Source: Bacillus_BA songklensis (GTDB lineage Bacteria; Bacillota; Bacilli; Bacillales; Bacillaceae_H). Taken from it: a stretch of DNA of 64,000 bases. Position numbers and translations under genes: made by a program. Below are positions 42,079-51,384 of the stretch, in pieces. The notes under the pieces were generated by a model, which ran no database searches, was not told the DNA's origin, and saw only the letters and a program-made list of their open reading frames with translations. Every line of letters begins with the position of its first letter. The first letter of the stretch is position 1. Location: the NCBI RefSeq assembly GCF_042649685.1, contig NZ_JBHRZT010000020.1:558001-622000 (forward strand). The letters run 5' to 3'.

Positions 42079-43416
42079 TTATGATTGATAGATAGCTTGA
42101 TGAGCTATTGGCACATTGGCTGTCTTCTCTACTTGCTTTTGCTGTGCCGCCGCTTCTTCAATGTCAAAAATTTTCATGAATAATTGCAAGGATTCCTCAG
42201 CGTTTGGCTCAGCTGCAAGCTCTTTTACACGTAAAATTGGATCGCGAAGAAGCTGATTGATGATGCTTTTCGTGTGTTTGTTCAATACTTTTCGATCACG
42301 CTCAGATAAATGAGGTAACTTACGCTCAATGCTTTCCATCGTCTCTGCTTGAATGGCAAGCGCTTTTTGACGGAGAGCAGAAATAACCGGAACCACCCCA
42401 AGCGTTCCTAACCATTGTTTAAATTCGACGATTTCCGCTTCAATCATTATTTCGATTTGTCCAGCTGCTTTTTGACGTTCTTGAAGGTTTGCCTGTACAA
42501 TTCCTTCTAAATCGTCTATATCATATAAAAAGACGCTCTCCAGCTCAGCAAGAGCAGGATCAAGATCACGCGGAACAGCAATATCTACCATAAATAATGG
42601 GCGTCCTTTTCTTAAGCGTTCCACTTTTTTGATCATGTTTTTGGTAATCACGAAATCTTTGGCACCTGTTGAACTAATTAAAATGTCTGCCTCAATTAAA
42701 GCACATTGAAGCTCTGATAGCCGCTTTGCTTGACCTGAAAAACGATTTGCTAATTCCTGCGCTTTCTCGAATGTACGATTCACAACCGTGACTTTTTTCG
42801 CTCCGCTGCCATATAGGTTTTGTACAGCAAGTTCTCCCATTTTCCCTGCACCTAAAATAAGTACCTCTTTCGATGCTAAATCCCCAAAAATTTTCTTTGC
42901 TAGCTCAACGGCTGCATAACTCACTGAAACTGCATTTGCTCCAATCTCTGTTTCATGATGCGCACGTTTTGCCAACGTTACAGCTTGTTTAAAAAGTTGA
43001 TTAAAAACCGTACCGATCGTTTGTTTCTCTTGCGCTAATAAAAAGCTGGAACGAACCTGTCCTAAAATTTGAGTTTCACCTAACACCATGGAGTCAAGAC
43101 CGCATGCCACCCGGTAAAGATGCTCAATGGCTGCATCTCCTTCAAAGATTCGCAGAAACGGTGAAAGCGCTTCTTTATCTATTTGAAACCATTCAGATAA
43201 GAAAGCTTTAACATAATAGCGTCCTGTATGCAATTGATCTACTACCGCATAAATCTCTGTGCGGTTACAAGTAGAAATAATGATGTTTTCCAGAATACTT
43301 TTTTGATTTTGTAAGGCTGTCATAGCAGACACTAACTCATTCTCATTGAAGCTAAGCTTCTCACGAATTTCAACAGGGGCTGTTTTATAATTTAGGCCTA
43401 CTGCGATAATATGCAT
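42079..43416 (-). CDS. hemA: Glutamyl-tRNA reductase
   Basis: HemA reduces glutamyl-tRNA to glutamate-1-semialdehyde, the committed and regulated step of haem synthesis. The catalytic cysteine is C50 in ISTCNRTEIYAV. The NADPH domain has VLILGAGKMGELA (~183-195) and VNRTFEKAQELA; a C-terminal dimerisation helix follows. Length 445, close to the 455 of B. subtilis. It is the first gene of hemAXCDBL, with an extended -10 promoter ~50 nt upstream. Confidence 0.98.
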   Translation of the reverse strand: MHIIAVGLNYKTAPVEIREKLSFNENELVSAMTALQNQKSILENIIISTCNRTEIYAVVDQLHTGRYYVKAFLSEWFQIDKEALSPFLRIFEGDAAIEHLYRVACGLDSMVLGETQILGQVRSSFLLAQEKQTIGTVFNQLFKQAVTLAKRAHHETEIGANAVSVSYAAVELAKKIFGDLASKEVLILGAGKMGELAVQNLYGSGAKKVTVVNRTFEKAQELANRFSGQAKRLSELQCALIEADILISSTGAKDFVITKNMIKKVERLRKGRPLFMVDIAVPRDLDPALAELESVFLYDIDDLEGIVQANLQERQKAAGQIEIMIEAEIVEFKQWLGTLGVVPVISALRQKALAIQAETMESIERKLPHLSERDRKVLNKHTKSIINQLLRDPILRVKELAAEPNAEESLQLFMKIFDIEEAAAQQKQVEKTANVPIAHQAIYQS

Positions 43417-43465
43417 TTCCTTGTTACCCCCTCATCCAGTGAAAATAAAAAGTCATACCCATTCC

Positions 43466-43474
43466 ATTATAGCA
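43466..43474 (-). promoter_or_regulatory. Promoter -10 of the haem operon
   Basis: TGCTATAAT on the minus strand is a perfect extended -10. A poor -35 (around 43489-43494) is in keeping with reliance on the TG motif. I could not make out a convincing PerR box. Confidence 0.6.
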
Positions 43475-43551
43475 TGTTTCGAATTGTTTCTTATAAAAAA
43501 ATGTGAACAGTGTTTGAAAACATGTGATAAGATTATGAATGTCATCTGTCC

Positions 43552-43613
43552 AGAAAAGCGGAGCCGACTGTTTAGCACTGACGCAGGAAGAGCCGGGAGG
43601 CGCAGCTAGACAA
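43552..43613 (+). repeat. Structured intergenic repeat, copy 2
   Basis: AGAAAAGCGGAGCCGACTG to GGCGCAGCTAGACAA, the shortest of three related copies in the window. Confidence 0.5.
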
Positions 43614-43699
43614 CCTTAACGTGCACTTGATACTTTTTTACATAGTAAAAAAACGTAACATACAAGTTTCCTGTATATGTAAACATCAGGAGGTTATCT

Positions 43700-44185
43700 A
43701 TGAAAAAACAATCGGTATTCTACGGCATTATGTTTGTGGGACTTGCCGTCTTTCTTTTATTGGATCAATTCGAATCTCCATTAACGGCAAAACTTTATTC
43801 ATGGCCTTCCGTTTTACTGCTGGTAGGGATTGCTATGATTGTACAAGCTTACAAATCACAAGATTTTCAACAACTGCTGCCTGGAATGATTTTAGTGACT
43901 TTAGGCATTCATTTTCATGCAGTCACGCTTTTGAACTTTTGGCCTAAGCATCTTGGCATGGTGCTGCTCATGATTGCCATTAGTGCTTTATTGAGTTCCC
44001 GCAAAAATAAATCCGGCTTTCTTCAAGGACTCTTTTTATTTGCACTTGCCATGATCATGATGTTTTCAGACCAACTAAAAACATGGACCGCTCTTTTGGA
44101 ACAAAATGCTAATGATGTTTGGAAATTTTGGCCGCTACTCTTGTTAATTATTGGCTTTTACTTATTATTCTTTAAACGCAAATAA
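43700..44185 (+). CDS. YsxD-like membrane protein
   Basis: The 161-residue protein has five or so hydrophobic segments (FYGIMFVGLAVFLLLDQF, YSWPSVLLLVGIAMIVQAY, MILVTLGIHFHAV, LGMVLLMIAISALL, WPLLLLIIGFYLLFFKR) and a WP-containing repeat, as in LiaI/LiaF-type membrane domains. It lies between hemA and engB, where B. subtilis has ysxD, so it is probably that family; function is unknown. AGGAGG lies upstream. The gene faces opposite to its neighbours and is flanked by two structured repeats. Confidence 0.8.
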   Translation: MKKQSVFYGIMFVGLAVFLLLDQFESPLTAKLYSWPSVLLLVGIAMIVQAYKSQDFQQLLPGMILVTLGIHFHAVTLLNFWPKHLGMVLLMIAISALLSSRKNKSGFLQGLFLFALAMIMMFSDQLKTWTALLEQNANDVWKFWPLLLLIIGFYLLFFKRK

Positions 44186-44193
44186 AATATTCA

Positions 44194-44370
44194 AGAAAAG
44201 CGGAAGCGGCTCCCTTAGGGACGAAACGCGCTGGACGCTTCTTTACCAGTTGCGCTTTCTGCTTCATTTTAAGGAACGTCAACGTTAGTCACGTCCTGTG
44301 TGACTAACGTTGACGCCTGAACATCCTGTTTTTCGAAAATGCGGGAAGAGCTAGGAGGCGTAGCTGACAA
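44194..44370 (+). repeat. Structured intergenic repeat, copy 3, with long hairpin
   Basis: Starts AGAAAAGCGGAAGCGGCTC and ends GGCGTAGCTGACAA. Its middle holds a 16-bp perfect stem, CGTCAACGTTAGTCAC, at 44277-44315 with a 7-nt loop and no U-run. Confidence 0.55.
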
Positions 44371-44379
44371 TAAAGAAAA

Positions 44380-44411
44380 GGGGGCCTCAAACGCGCGCGT
44401 TTGAGGCCCCC
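44380..44411. terminator. Bidirectional terminator between ysxD-like gene and engB
   Basis: A 14-bp GC-rich perfect stem GGGGGCCTCAAACG with a 4-nt loop; U-rich tails on both strands (TTTTCTTTATT on the minus strand). Confidence 0.9.
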
Positions 44412-44459
44412 TTTCTCTCGATTAATCCCTTTTTGAATCAATATAAAAGCGAGTTTGGT

Positions 44460-45050
44460 CTATTGAACGTTTGTAAACCTCTGGATCGCCGCCCATGCCT
44501 TATCTTTTCCTTCCCCGGTTTCGGAGGAGAATAGGATGAGCTCGTCACCTTTTTCGAGATCCAGCGTTTCTCTCGTCACTTTTAAATGTTTTTGCCATTT
44601 GCCTTTTGGAATTTTATCCGCTTTTGTGGCAATGATGATGGCTGGAATCTCATAATGTTTGAGAAAATCATACATCATGATGTCATCGTTCGTTGGTGGA
44701 TGACGCAAATCCACGATAAGAACAACCGCTTTCAGTTGATCTCTCGTTGTAAAGTATGTCTCAATCATTTTTCCCCATGCTTCCCGCTCTTTCTTAGATA
44801 CCTTGGCATATCCGTAACCAGGTACATCTACAAAATGAAGAACCTCGTTGATTAAATAAAAATTCAAGGTTTGTGTTTTCCCTGGTTTAGATGATATACG
44901 GGCTAAGCTTTTACGGTTAAGCAATTTGTTAATAAACGATGATTTGCCGACATTTGAACGCCCCGCCAGAGCGATTTCAGGTAAATCGCCTTCTGGATAT
45001 TGACTAGGCTTTACGGCACTAATCACAATTTCTGCACTTTGTACTTTCAT
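44460..45050 (-). CDS. engB: Ribosome biogenesis GTPase EngB (YsxC)
   Basis: This essential GTPase acts in 50S assembly. The 196 residues carry G1 GRSNVGKSSFI (~31-41), G3 FVDVPGYGYAK and G4 IIATKADKI, with a SSETGEGKD G5 region. The start overlaps the lonA stop by 4 nt, reproducing the conserved lonA-ysxC pair. Confidence 0.97.
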   Translation of the reverse strand: MKVQSAEIVISAVKPSQYPEGDLPEIALAGRSNVGKSSFINKLLNRKSLARISSKPGKTQTLNFYLINEVLHFVDVPGYGYAKVSKKEREAWGKMIETYFTTRDQLKAVVLIVDLRHPPTNDDIMMYDFLKHYEIPAIIIATKADKIPKGKWQKHLKVTRETLDLEKGDELILFSSETGEGKDKAWAAIQRFTNVQ

Positions 45051-47371
45051 TTTGACTCCCTTACTAAGGCGTGCTTCAATACCTCGTCCAAGTGAGAAAC
45101 AAGGACAATGGTTAAATCGTTGCGCACACTCTCCGGTATATCCTCAATATCTTTTTCATTGTCCTTTGGAATAAGGATTTTTGTCAACCCCGCGCGATGG
45201 GCACTTAGTGATTTTTCCTTTAGACCGCCAATCGGCAGCACACGGCCTCTCAGCGTAATCTCTCCTGTCATCCCGACTTCTTTACGGACAGGAACATTTG
45301 TTAAAGCTGAAACAAGTGCCGTTGCAATCGTAATCCCTGCAGATGGTCCGTCCTTCGGAACCGCTCCCTCCGGAACATGGATATGGATGTCATTTTTCTC
45401 GTGGAAGCTTTCATCTATGTTTAGTTCCTTCGTACGAGAACGAATATAACTAAATGCTGCTTGGGCTGATTCTTTCATCACATCGCCCAGCTTTCCGGTT
45501 AATACCAATTTCCCCTTCCCAGGTGTCACACTCACTTCGATAAATAACGTATCGCCGCCGACTGTTGTATATGCCAGACCTGTCGCTACTCCGACTTGGT
45601 CTTCCAATTCAGCCTGACCATAACGGAACTTTGGCTTACCTAAAAACTCTTCAATGTTTTTCTCGGTCACAACGACCCGTTTTCGTTCTCCTGACACGAT
45701 GATTTTCGCCGCTTTACGACAGATAGAAGCAATTTCACGTTCCAGGCTTCGAACTCCCGCTTCTCTTGTATATAAACGGATGAGAGCCATAAAAGCATCG
45801 TCACGAAGCTGCAAATGGGATTTTTGTAAACCATGGCCCTTTAATTGTCTCGGAAACAGATGGCCTTTGGCGATTTCAAGCTTTTCTAGCTCCGTATACC
45901 CGGCGATATGGATAATTTCCATACGATCACGCAAAGGCCCCGGAATCGTCGCTAAATTATTGGCCGTTGCAATAAACATGACTTTGGATAAGTCATATGT
46001 TTCTTCAATATAATGATCACTGAAATTATGGTTTTGTTCCGGATCTAATACTTCGAGCATAGCAGCGGATGGATCCCCTCGAAAATCGCTGGACATTTTA
46101 TCGATTTCATCCAATAAAAAGACTGGATTGATCGTTCCTGCTTTCTTCATTCCCTGAATGATACGCCCAGGCATTGCGCCCACATACGTACGGCGATGAC
46201 CGCGAATTTCCGATTCGTCTCGAACACCCCCTAATGACATGCGGACAAAATGACGATTCATAGAAGTTGCAATCGAACGTGCAAGAGATGTTTTCCCTAC
46301 ACCAGGAGGACCTGCCAGGCACAAAATAGGCCCTTTTAACGAGTTCGTTAATTGCTGGACAGCTAAGTATTCCAATACACGTTCTTTTACTTTTTCTAGT
46401 CCATAATGCTCATCATTTAAAATCTTCTCTGCTCGATGGATATCTAATATATCTTCAGTCGCATTCGTCCAAGGAAGAGAAATGAGCCATTCAATGTAAT
46501 TACGAATAACAGAACTTTCTGCTGAACTTGCCGGTATTTTTTCATAACGATCCAGTTCTTTTAGAGCTGTTTGTTCAACATGCTCCGGCATGCCGGCAGC
46601 TTCGATTTTCTCTTTTAAAGTCGCAATTTCTCCAGTTTTTCCTTCTTTGTCTCCAAGTTCTTTCTGAATAGCCTTCATTTGCTCGCGCAAATAATATTCC
46701 TTCTGGGTTCGCTCCATCGATTTTTTTACACGCTGACCAATTTTCTTTTCAAGCTGCAGAACTTCTTTCTCATTTTGGATATATGAAATGACTCTGTTTA
46801 AGCGTTCTTTAATATCAAACAGCTCGAGAATGGATTGCTTTTCGCTTACCTTAATCGGCAAATGGGAGGTCACGAGATCAGCCAGACGTCCCGGTTCTTC
46901 AATATCAGCAACCGATGAAAATGTTTCAGCTGATACTTTTTTGGAAAGCTTTATGTATTGACCAAAATAATCCAGCAATGTTCTCATTAATGCTTTATCT
47001 TCTAAATCAGGTTCGTATTCTTCTGAGTATGACTCAATATTGACTACGTATACTTGCTCCTGATCAGCAAACGAGATGATTTTAGCACGATTTAGTCCCT
47101 CTACTAAGACGCGAATCGTCCCATTTGGAAGTTTTAGCATTTGCTTAATTTTCGCTAATGTCCCAATACGATATAAGTCTTCTTCCGCCGGTTCATCAAC
47201 CGACATGTCTTTTTGAGTCACTAAAAACACAAGATGCTCTTCTACCATTGCTCTTTCTAATGCTTGGACGGATTTATCACGGCCAACATCAAGGTGAAGA
47301 ACCATTGTGGGATAAACCAACAAGCCTCTTAACGGCAGGAGGGGAACGATTATCTCTTTTGGATTCGCCAT
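45047..47371 (-). CDS. lonA: ATP-dependent protease LonA
   Basis: This soluble Lon degrades unfolded and regulatory proteins. Its 774 residues comprise an N-terminal substrate domain (VPLLPLRGLLVYPTMV...), a coiled coil (~200-260), an AAA module with Walker A GPPGVGKT (354-361) and Walker B VFLLDEIDKM, and a serine-lysine protease domain with S677 in DGPSAG and K720 in GGLKEK. Length equals B. subtilis LonA. A candidate promoter TAGACA-17-TAGAAT lies upstream (47424-47452). No CtsR box is evident. Confidence 0.98.
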   Translation of the reverse strand: MANPKEIIVPLLPLRGLLVYPTMVLHLDVGRDKSVQALERAMVEEHLVFLVTQKDMSVDEPAEEDLYRIGTLAKIKQMLKLPNGTIRVLVEGLNRAKIISFADQEQVYVVNIESYSEEYEPDLEDKALMRTLLDYFGQYIKLSKKVSAETFSSVADIEEPGRLADLVTSHLPIKVSEKQSILELFDIKERLNRVISYIQNEKEVLQLEKKIGQRVKKSMERTQKEYYLREQMKAIQKELGDKEGKTGEIATLKEKIEAAGMPEHVEQTALKELDRYEKIPASSAESSVIRNYIEWLISLPWTNATEDILDIHRAEKILNDEHYGLEKVKERVLEYLAVQQLTNSLKGPILCLAGPPGVGKTSLARSIATSMNRHFVRMSLGGVRDESEIRGHRRTYVGAMPGRIIQGMKKAGTINPVFLLDEIDKMSSDFRGDPSAAMLEVLDPEQNHNFSDHYIEETYDLSKVMFIATANNLATIPGPLRDRMEIIHIAGYTELEKLEIAKGHLFPRQLKGHGLQKSHLQLRDDAFMALIRLYTREAGVRSLEREIASICRKAAKIIVSGERKRVVVTEKNIEEFLGKPKFRYGQAELEDQVGVATGLAYTTVGGDTLFIEVSVTPGKGKLVLTGKLGDVMKESAQAAFSYIRSRTKELNIDESFHEKNDIHIHVPEGAVPKDGPSAGITIATALVSALTNVPVRKEVGMTGEITLRGRVLPIGGLKEKSLSAHRAGLTKILIPKDNEKDIEDIPESVRNDLTIVLVSHLDEVLKHALVRESK

Positions 47372-47423
47372 TACACGAACACCTCCAATAAATTAGTTGA
47401 ATGAAATATAAAATCTTTTTACA

Positions 47424-47452
47424 ATTCTATCTCATTTATATGGTAATGTCTA
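47424..47452 (-). promoter_or_regulatory. Promoter of lonA-engB
   Basis: TAGACA (47447-47452) and TAGAAT (47424-47429), 17-nt spacer, minus strand, ~55 nt upstream of lonA. Confidence 0.5.
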
Positions 47453-47469
47453 ATACATAGCTGCCTGAA

Positions 47470-47575
47470 TACTCTTCTTATAGAAACCACTGTTACTGTA
47501 AACGAAAGAGAAGAATTCGAAAAAGCTGCCCGTCTTATTTTGGACCCATTTATTAAAATCTATTTTAAAGAATGA
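47470..47575 (+). pseudogene. Possible gene remnant between lonA and lonB
   Basis: One plus-strand frame ends protein-like (TVTVNEREEFEKAARLILD, then PFIKIYFKE and TGA) but has no start codon or ribosome site. It may be the 3' end of a lost gene or chance. Apart from the lonA promoter and the lonB terminator, nothing else is seen in 47372-47735. Confidence 0.2.
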
Positions 47576-47602
47576 AAATATATAAAACGCATTCAAAAGT
47601 TG

Positions 47603-47642
47603 AAGGTGCCGCAAAAGGAGAATAGTCCTGTTGCGGCACCTT
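47603..47642 (-). terminator. Terminator of lonB
   Basis: A 17-bp stem (AAGGTGCCGCAACAGGA on the minus strand, one mismatch) with a 6-nt loop, ~95 nt after lonB; a short U-containing tail follows. Confidence 0.65.
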
Positions 47643-47735
47643 GACCATGTGCTGCAGTTTATCACTCTCCAGTGGGCAGCAAGCCCCCTGCGGAGTATAG
47701 TTTCATGATTTATGGAAATCTCATGTTGTCAAGAA

Positions 47736-49403
47736 TTAAATCGATTCTGTTGCAGAAAAAGAAGAACGATCATCGAGGTCCAAAATGTTTGTTTGGTTAA
47801 GCACAAGCGATACTGCCAATACCTCATCCAGATGGTTGACGGGAAGAACTTGAATATCTTCCACTTCCTTCATGATGGAGTTCATGTTCTCTTTTGGCAC
47901 AACCACTATTTTGGCTCCCGCTTGTTTCGCCGCTTTTATTTTTGGAATGATACCCCCTATTGGTTTGACATGGCCATGAAGGCCGATTTCCCCTGTCATG
48001 GCCACCGTGTTTTTAATTGGGATTTTATAAATAGCAGAATAAATTCCTGTTGCCATAGCAATTCCAGCGGAAGGTCCATCAATTGGGATACCTCCTGGAA
48101 AGTTGACATGGATATCATGCTCGTGTGCCGGGACTCCCATGGATCGAAGAACCGTTACGACATTTTCAATCGAACTTCGCGCCATGCTTTTGCGGCGGAT
48201 TGATTTACTCCGGTCCCCGATACTTTCTTCTTCTACAATTCCCGTTATGGTAATATTACCTTTTTCCTTTGCAGGGATTGCTGTTACTTCAATTTCCAGC
48301 AACGAACCGGAGTTTGGGCCATGTACAGCTAATCCGTTCACAATTCCGACCTTTGCTTCTTCCTGAATCTTTGGTTCGTAACGGGGAGAAAGTTGGCTTG
48401 AGTGAATAACCCACTCGATATCCTCATCTTTAATGTCATGCCGGTTGGCCGAAATGGCGAGACCTGCTGCAATCTGCACCATATTTACAACTTCCCGTCC
48501 ATTTCTGGCGTATGTAGAAAATAAAGACAAACCATAATCGGAAATTGTCATTTTTACTTTTTCTGCTGCTTTTCTCGCTACGGCCGTAATCTCTTCGCGT
48601 TCCAGCTCCCGAAAGAATACTTCAAGACAGCGAGAACGAATGGCAGGGGGAATTTCGTTTGGCGTTCTAGTTGTCGCTCCAATCAAACGAAAATCAGCAG
48701 GTAATCCGTTTTGGAAAATATCATGGATGTGAGAAGGAATTTGGTTGTTTTCCTCGCTATAATAGGCACTTTCTAAAAACACTTTGCGATCTTCCAACAC
48801 TTTCAACATTTTGTTCATTTGAATGGGATGGAGCTCTCCAATCTCATCAATGAATAATATCCCCCCATGTGCATCCGTCACCGCTCCTTGCTTCGGTTGG
48901 GGAATACCGGCTTGTCCCATTGCACCGGCTCCTTGATAAATGGGATCGTGAACGGAACCAATGAGAGGGTCTGCAATTCCTCTTTCATCAAAACGTGCAG
49001 TCGTTGCATCAAGTTCAATAAATACAGCAGAAGGTTTAAAGGGAGATTTGACATTTTTCTTTGCTTCTTCCAGTACGAGACGAGCTGCAGCCGTTTTCCC
49101 GACCCCGGGGGGGCCGTAAATGATCACATGCTGGGGGTTCGGTCCGCAAAGAGCAGCCTTTAAGGAGCGGATGCCGTCTTCTTGTCCTACGATATCATCA
49201 AAACTTGTTGGTCTGACTTTTTCGGCAAGCGGCTCTGTTAAAGTGATAGAACGCAATTTTCGCAGGTGTTCCATTTCTTTTTTCGATTCACGGTCAATGG
49301 AAATTTTTTGTGTACGCTGATTACGCAATAAATTCCAAAAATATAGACCAATGACAACTCCGAAAAAAAGTTGTATTACGATAACAATGTTAGTCCAACT
49401 CAT
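47736..49403 (-). CDS. lonB: Sporulation-associated ATP-dependent protease LonB
   Basis: LonB is the Lon paralogue confined to spore formers and made in the forespore under sigma-F in B. subtilis. Its 555 residues have an N-terminal membrane helix (IVIVIQLFFGVVIGLYFWNLL, ~6-26) instead of the LonA substrate domain, an AAA domain with Walker A GPPGVGKT (97-104) and GGILFIDEIGELHPIQ, and a protease domain with the catalytic Ser in IDGPSAGIAMAT (~440) and Lys in KPIGGIIPKI. It lies between clpX and lonA as in B. subtilis. Confidence 0.97.
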   Translation of the reverse strand: MSWTNIVIVIQLFFGVVIGLYFWNLLRNQRTQKISIDRESKKEMEHLRKLRSITLTEPLAEKVRPTSFDDIVGQEDGIRSLKAALCGPNPQHVIIYGPPGVGKTAAARLVLEEAKKNVKSPFKPSAVFIELDATTARFDERGIADPLIGSVHDPIYQGAGAMGQAGIPQPKQGAVTDAHGGILFIDEIGELHPIQMNKMLKVLEDRKVFLESAYYSEENNQIPSHIHDIFQNGLPADFRLIGATTRTPNEIPPAIRSRCLEVFFRELEREEITAVARKAAEKVKMTISDYGLSLFSTYARNGREVVNMVQIAAGLAISANRHDIKDEDIEWVIHSSQLSPRYEPKIQEEAKVGIVNGLAVHGPNSGSLLEIEVTAIPAKEKGNITITGIVEEESIGDRSKSIRRKSMARSSIENVVTVLRSMGVPAHEHDIHVNFPGGIPIDGPSAGIAMATGIYSAIYKIPIKNTVAMTGEIGLHGHVKPIGGIIPKIKAAKQAGAKIVVVPKENMNSIMKEVEDIQVLPVNHLDEVLAVSLVLNQTNILDLDDRSSFSATESI

Positions 49404-49503
49404 ATAAATCCTCCTGCATTCTTTGATGTAATTATATGCTAGTATCTCCCTGCATAAGTTGGAATAAACAGTCTTTCACACAAAAAATACCACTCGAAAA
49501 AAG

Positions 49504-49538
49504 AAAAGGGATTTGATGTTTGACATCAAATCCCTTTT
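49504..49538 (-). terminator. Terminator of clpX
   Basis: A 16-bp perfect stem AAAAGGGATTTGATGT with a 3-nt loop and a following U-run, 26 nt past the clpX stop. Confidence 0.9.
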
Positions 49539-49564
49539 TCGAATTAATGAGAAAGCCATCATTT

Positions 49565-50830
49565 TTAAGCAGATGTCTTGCTTCCTTCTTCAATCGTTGA
49601 GCCATCTTGCATTACGAGTTTTGGAGCTGATTGTTTTGCAACTGTATCAGCTGTAATAATACATTTTGCAATATCTTCACGCGAAGGAAGCTCAAACATT
49701 ACATCAAGCATAATCCCTTCAATGATCGAACGCAATCCGCGCGCACCTGTTTTACGTTCAATCGCTTTTTTGGCAATTTCTTCAAGCGCCCCTTGTTCAA
49801 ATTCAAGCTCTACATCATCAAGCTCGAGCATTTTTTGATATTGTTTCACGAGCGCATTCTTCGGCTTCGTTAAAATCTCGACTAACGCCTCTTCATCTAG
49901 CTGCTCAAGGCTTGCAATAACCGGAAGACGGCCAATGAACTCTGGAATTAAACCAAATTTCAATAAGTCTTCAGGCAATACTTTCGAAAGGATTTCTTTT
50001 TGCGATAAGTCTTCCTGCTTAGCTTCAGAACCGAATCCAATTACCTTTTTACCTAAACGGCGTTTAATGATTTGTTCAATCCCATCAAACGCACCGCCGC
50101 AAATGAACAAGATATTGGTTGTATCAATTTGAATGAATTCTTGATGAGGGTGTTTGCGTCCACCTTGAGGAGGAACGCTCGCTACTGTACCTTCTAAAAT
50201 TTTAAGCAAGGCTTGTTGCACCCCTTCACCTGATACGTCTCTTGTGATGGATGGGTTTTCTGATTTGCGGGCTACTTTATCAATTTCATCAATATAAATA
50301 ATTCCTTTTTCAGCTTTTTCTACATCATAGTCAGCTGCCTGGATTAGTTTTAATAAAATATTCTCAACATCTTCCCCAACGTACCCTGCTTCTGTTAATG
50401 ATGTAGCATCCGCAATCGCAAACGGCACATTTAAAATACGGGCTAACGTCTGGGCTAGTAATGTTTTACCGCTACCAGTTGGACCAATCATGGCGATGTT
50501 ACTCTTTGACAGTTCAACATCGTCAATTTTACTGTTTGAATTAATGCGTTTGTAATGGTTATACACAGCAACAGACAATGCTTTTTTTGCCGCATCCTGT
50601 CCAATTACATATTCATCTAAAATTTCGCAAATTTCTTTTGGCTTTGGAACATCTTTAAACTCTACTTCTTCCTCTGAACCTAATTCTTCCTCAACAATTT
50701 CAGTGCACAATTCAATACATTCATCACAAATATACACACCTGGTCCGGCAACTAATTTACGAACTTGGTCTTGAGTTTTACCACAAAATGAACATTTTAA
50801 TTGTCCTTTTTCATCATTAAACTTAAACAT
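49565..50830 (-). CDS. clpX: ClpX, ATPase subunit of ClpXP
   Basis: ClpX unfolds tagged substrates and feeds ClpP. The N-terminal zinc-binding domain has C13, C16, C35 and C38 (CSFCGKTQDQVRK...YICDECIELC). The AAA module shows Walker A GPTGSGKT (116-123), Walker B GIIYIDEIDK, a pore GYVG loop and the ClpP-binding IGF loop (KVIGFGSE). Length 421. It is separated from tig by 554 nt, so it has its own promoter. Confidence 0.98.
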   Translation of the reverse strand: MFKFNDEKGQLKCSFCGKTQDQVRKLVAGPGVYICDECIELCTEIVEEELGSEEEVEFKDVPKPKEICEILDEYVIGQDAAKKALSVAVYNHYKRINSNSKIDDVELSKSNIAMIGPTGSGKTLLAQTLARILNVPFAIADATSLTEAGYVGEDVENILLKLIQAADYDVEKAEKGIIYIDEIDKVARKSENPSITRDVSGEGVQQALLKILEGTVASVPPQGGRKHPHQEFIQIDTTNILFICGGAFDGIEQIIKRRLGKKVIGFGSEAKQEDLSQKEILSKVLPEDLLKFGLIPEFIGRLPVIASLEQLDEEALVEILTKPKNALVKQYQKMLELDDVELEFEQGALEEIAKKAIERKTGARGLRSIIEGIMLDVMFELPSREDIAKCIITADTVAKQSAPKLVMQDGSTIEEGSKTSA

Positions 50831-51344
50831 GATTTCACCCCTTATAGTTATTCATTTTTACGGAGCCTTTTCCCATCCATTTAGAAAGCCAATAGAATGA
50901 AATGTTTTTCAAGTTGATGACAAGCCTCTTCTTTAAGCAATCATGATGCGGATCATTTATCTAAGAACCGTAATGTCCTTTTCCAAGCTTGGCAATAGAA
51001 AATTTCGTATTTTCTTCTCCCAAAAAATCCATTTTTCTATGTTTCCCTCAGATCATGAAGAGAAAAAGTATTGTATTGCATTTTACCATAAACGAAAACC
51101 AAATAGATACTAAAAACATTCTTATGTACAAAATTCTTTCTAAGCAAGGCTTAGTGCTTAATCGGTATGTAATTTTCATTCTACGGGACTTTCCCTTATT
51201 ATAATGGACTGTGCTGTGTATCCCGCATTAACTGTCCGTAAAGTAATTTTTCTTAGCACGGAACATCAACGGTCAGTAAATGCCCGATAAGTTCAACTAA
51301 CTTTCACCGGAAAAAGCTTTGGTGAGAGAAGTTTCACTTTATAA
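50831..51344. other. Long intergenic region between tig and clpX
   Basis: No credible gene is seen. The part near clpX is AT-rich leader. At 51230-51320 two related direct segments (CTGTCCGTAAAGT and CGGTCAGTAAATG) are followed by CCCGATAAGTTCAACTAAC, which has the look of a degraded dispersed repeat or small insertion. Confidence 0.35.
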
Positions 51345-51373
51345 AACAAGGCACGATCAAGTCGCGCCTTGTT
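51345..51373 (-). terminator. Terminator of tig
   Basis: An 8-bp stem AACAAGGC / GCCTTGTT with additional inner CG pairs and a short U-run, 11 nt past the tig stop. Confidence 0.75.
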
Positions 51374-51384
51374 CTTACTTATTA

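Noticed and set aside
43440..43560. PerR box upstream of hemA
   Set aside because: Only a half-site-like TTATAAG is seen; no full 7-1-7 palindrome could be found by eye.
47372..47470. CtsR operator upstream of lonA
   Set aside because: No GGTCAAA heptad repeats are present, nor upstream of clpX.
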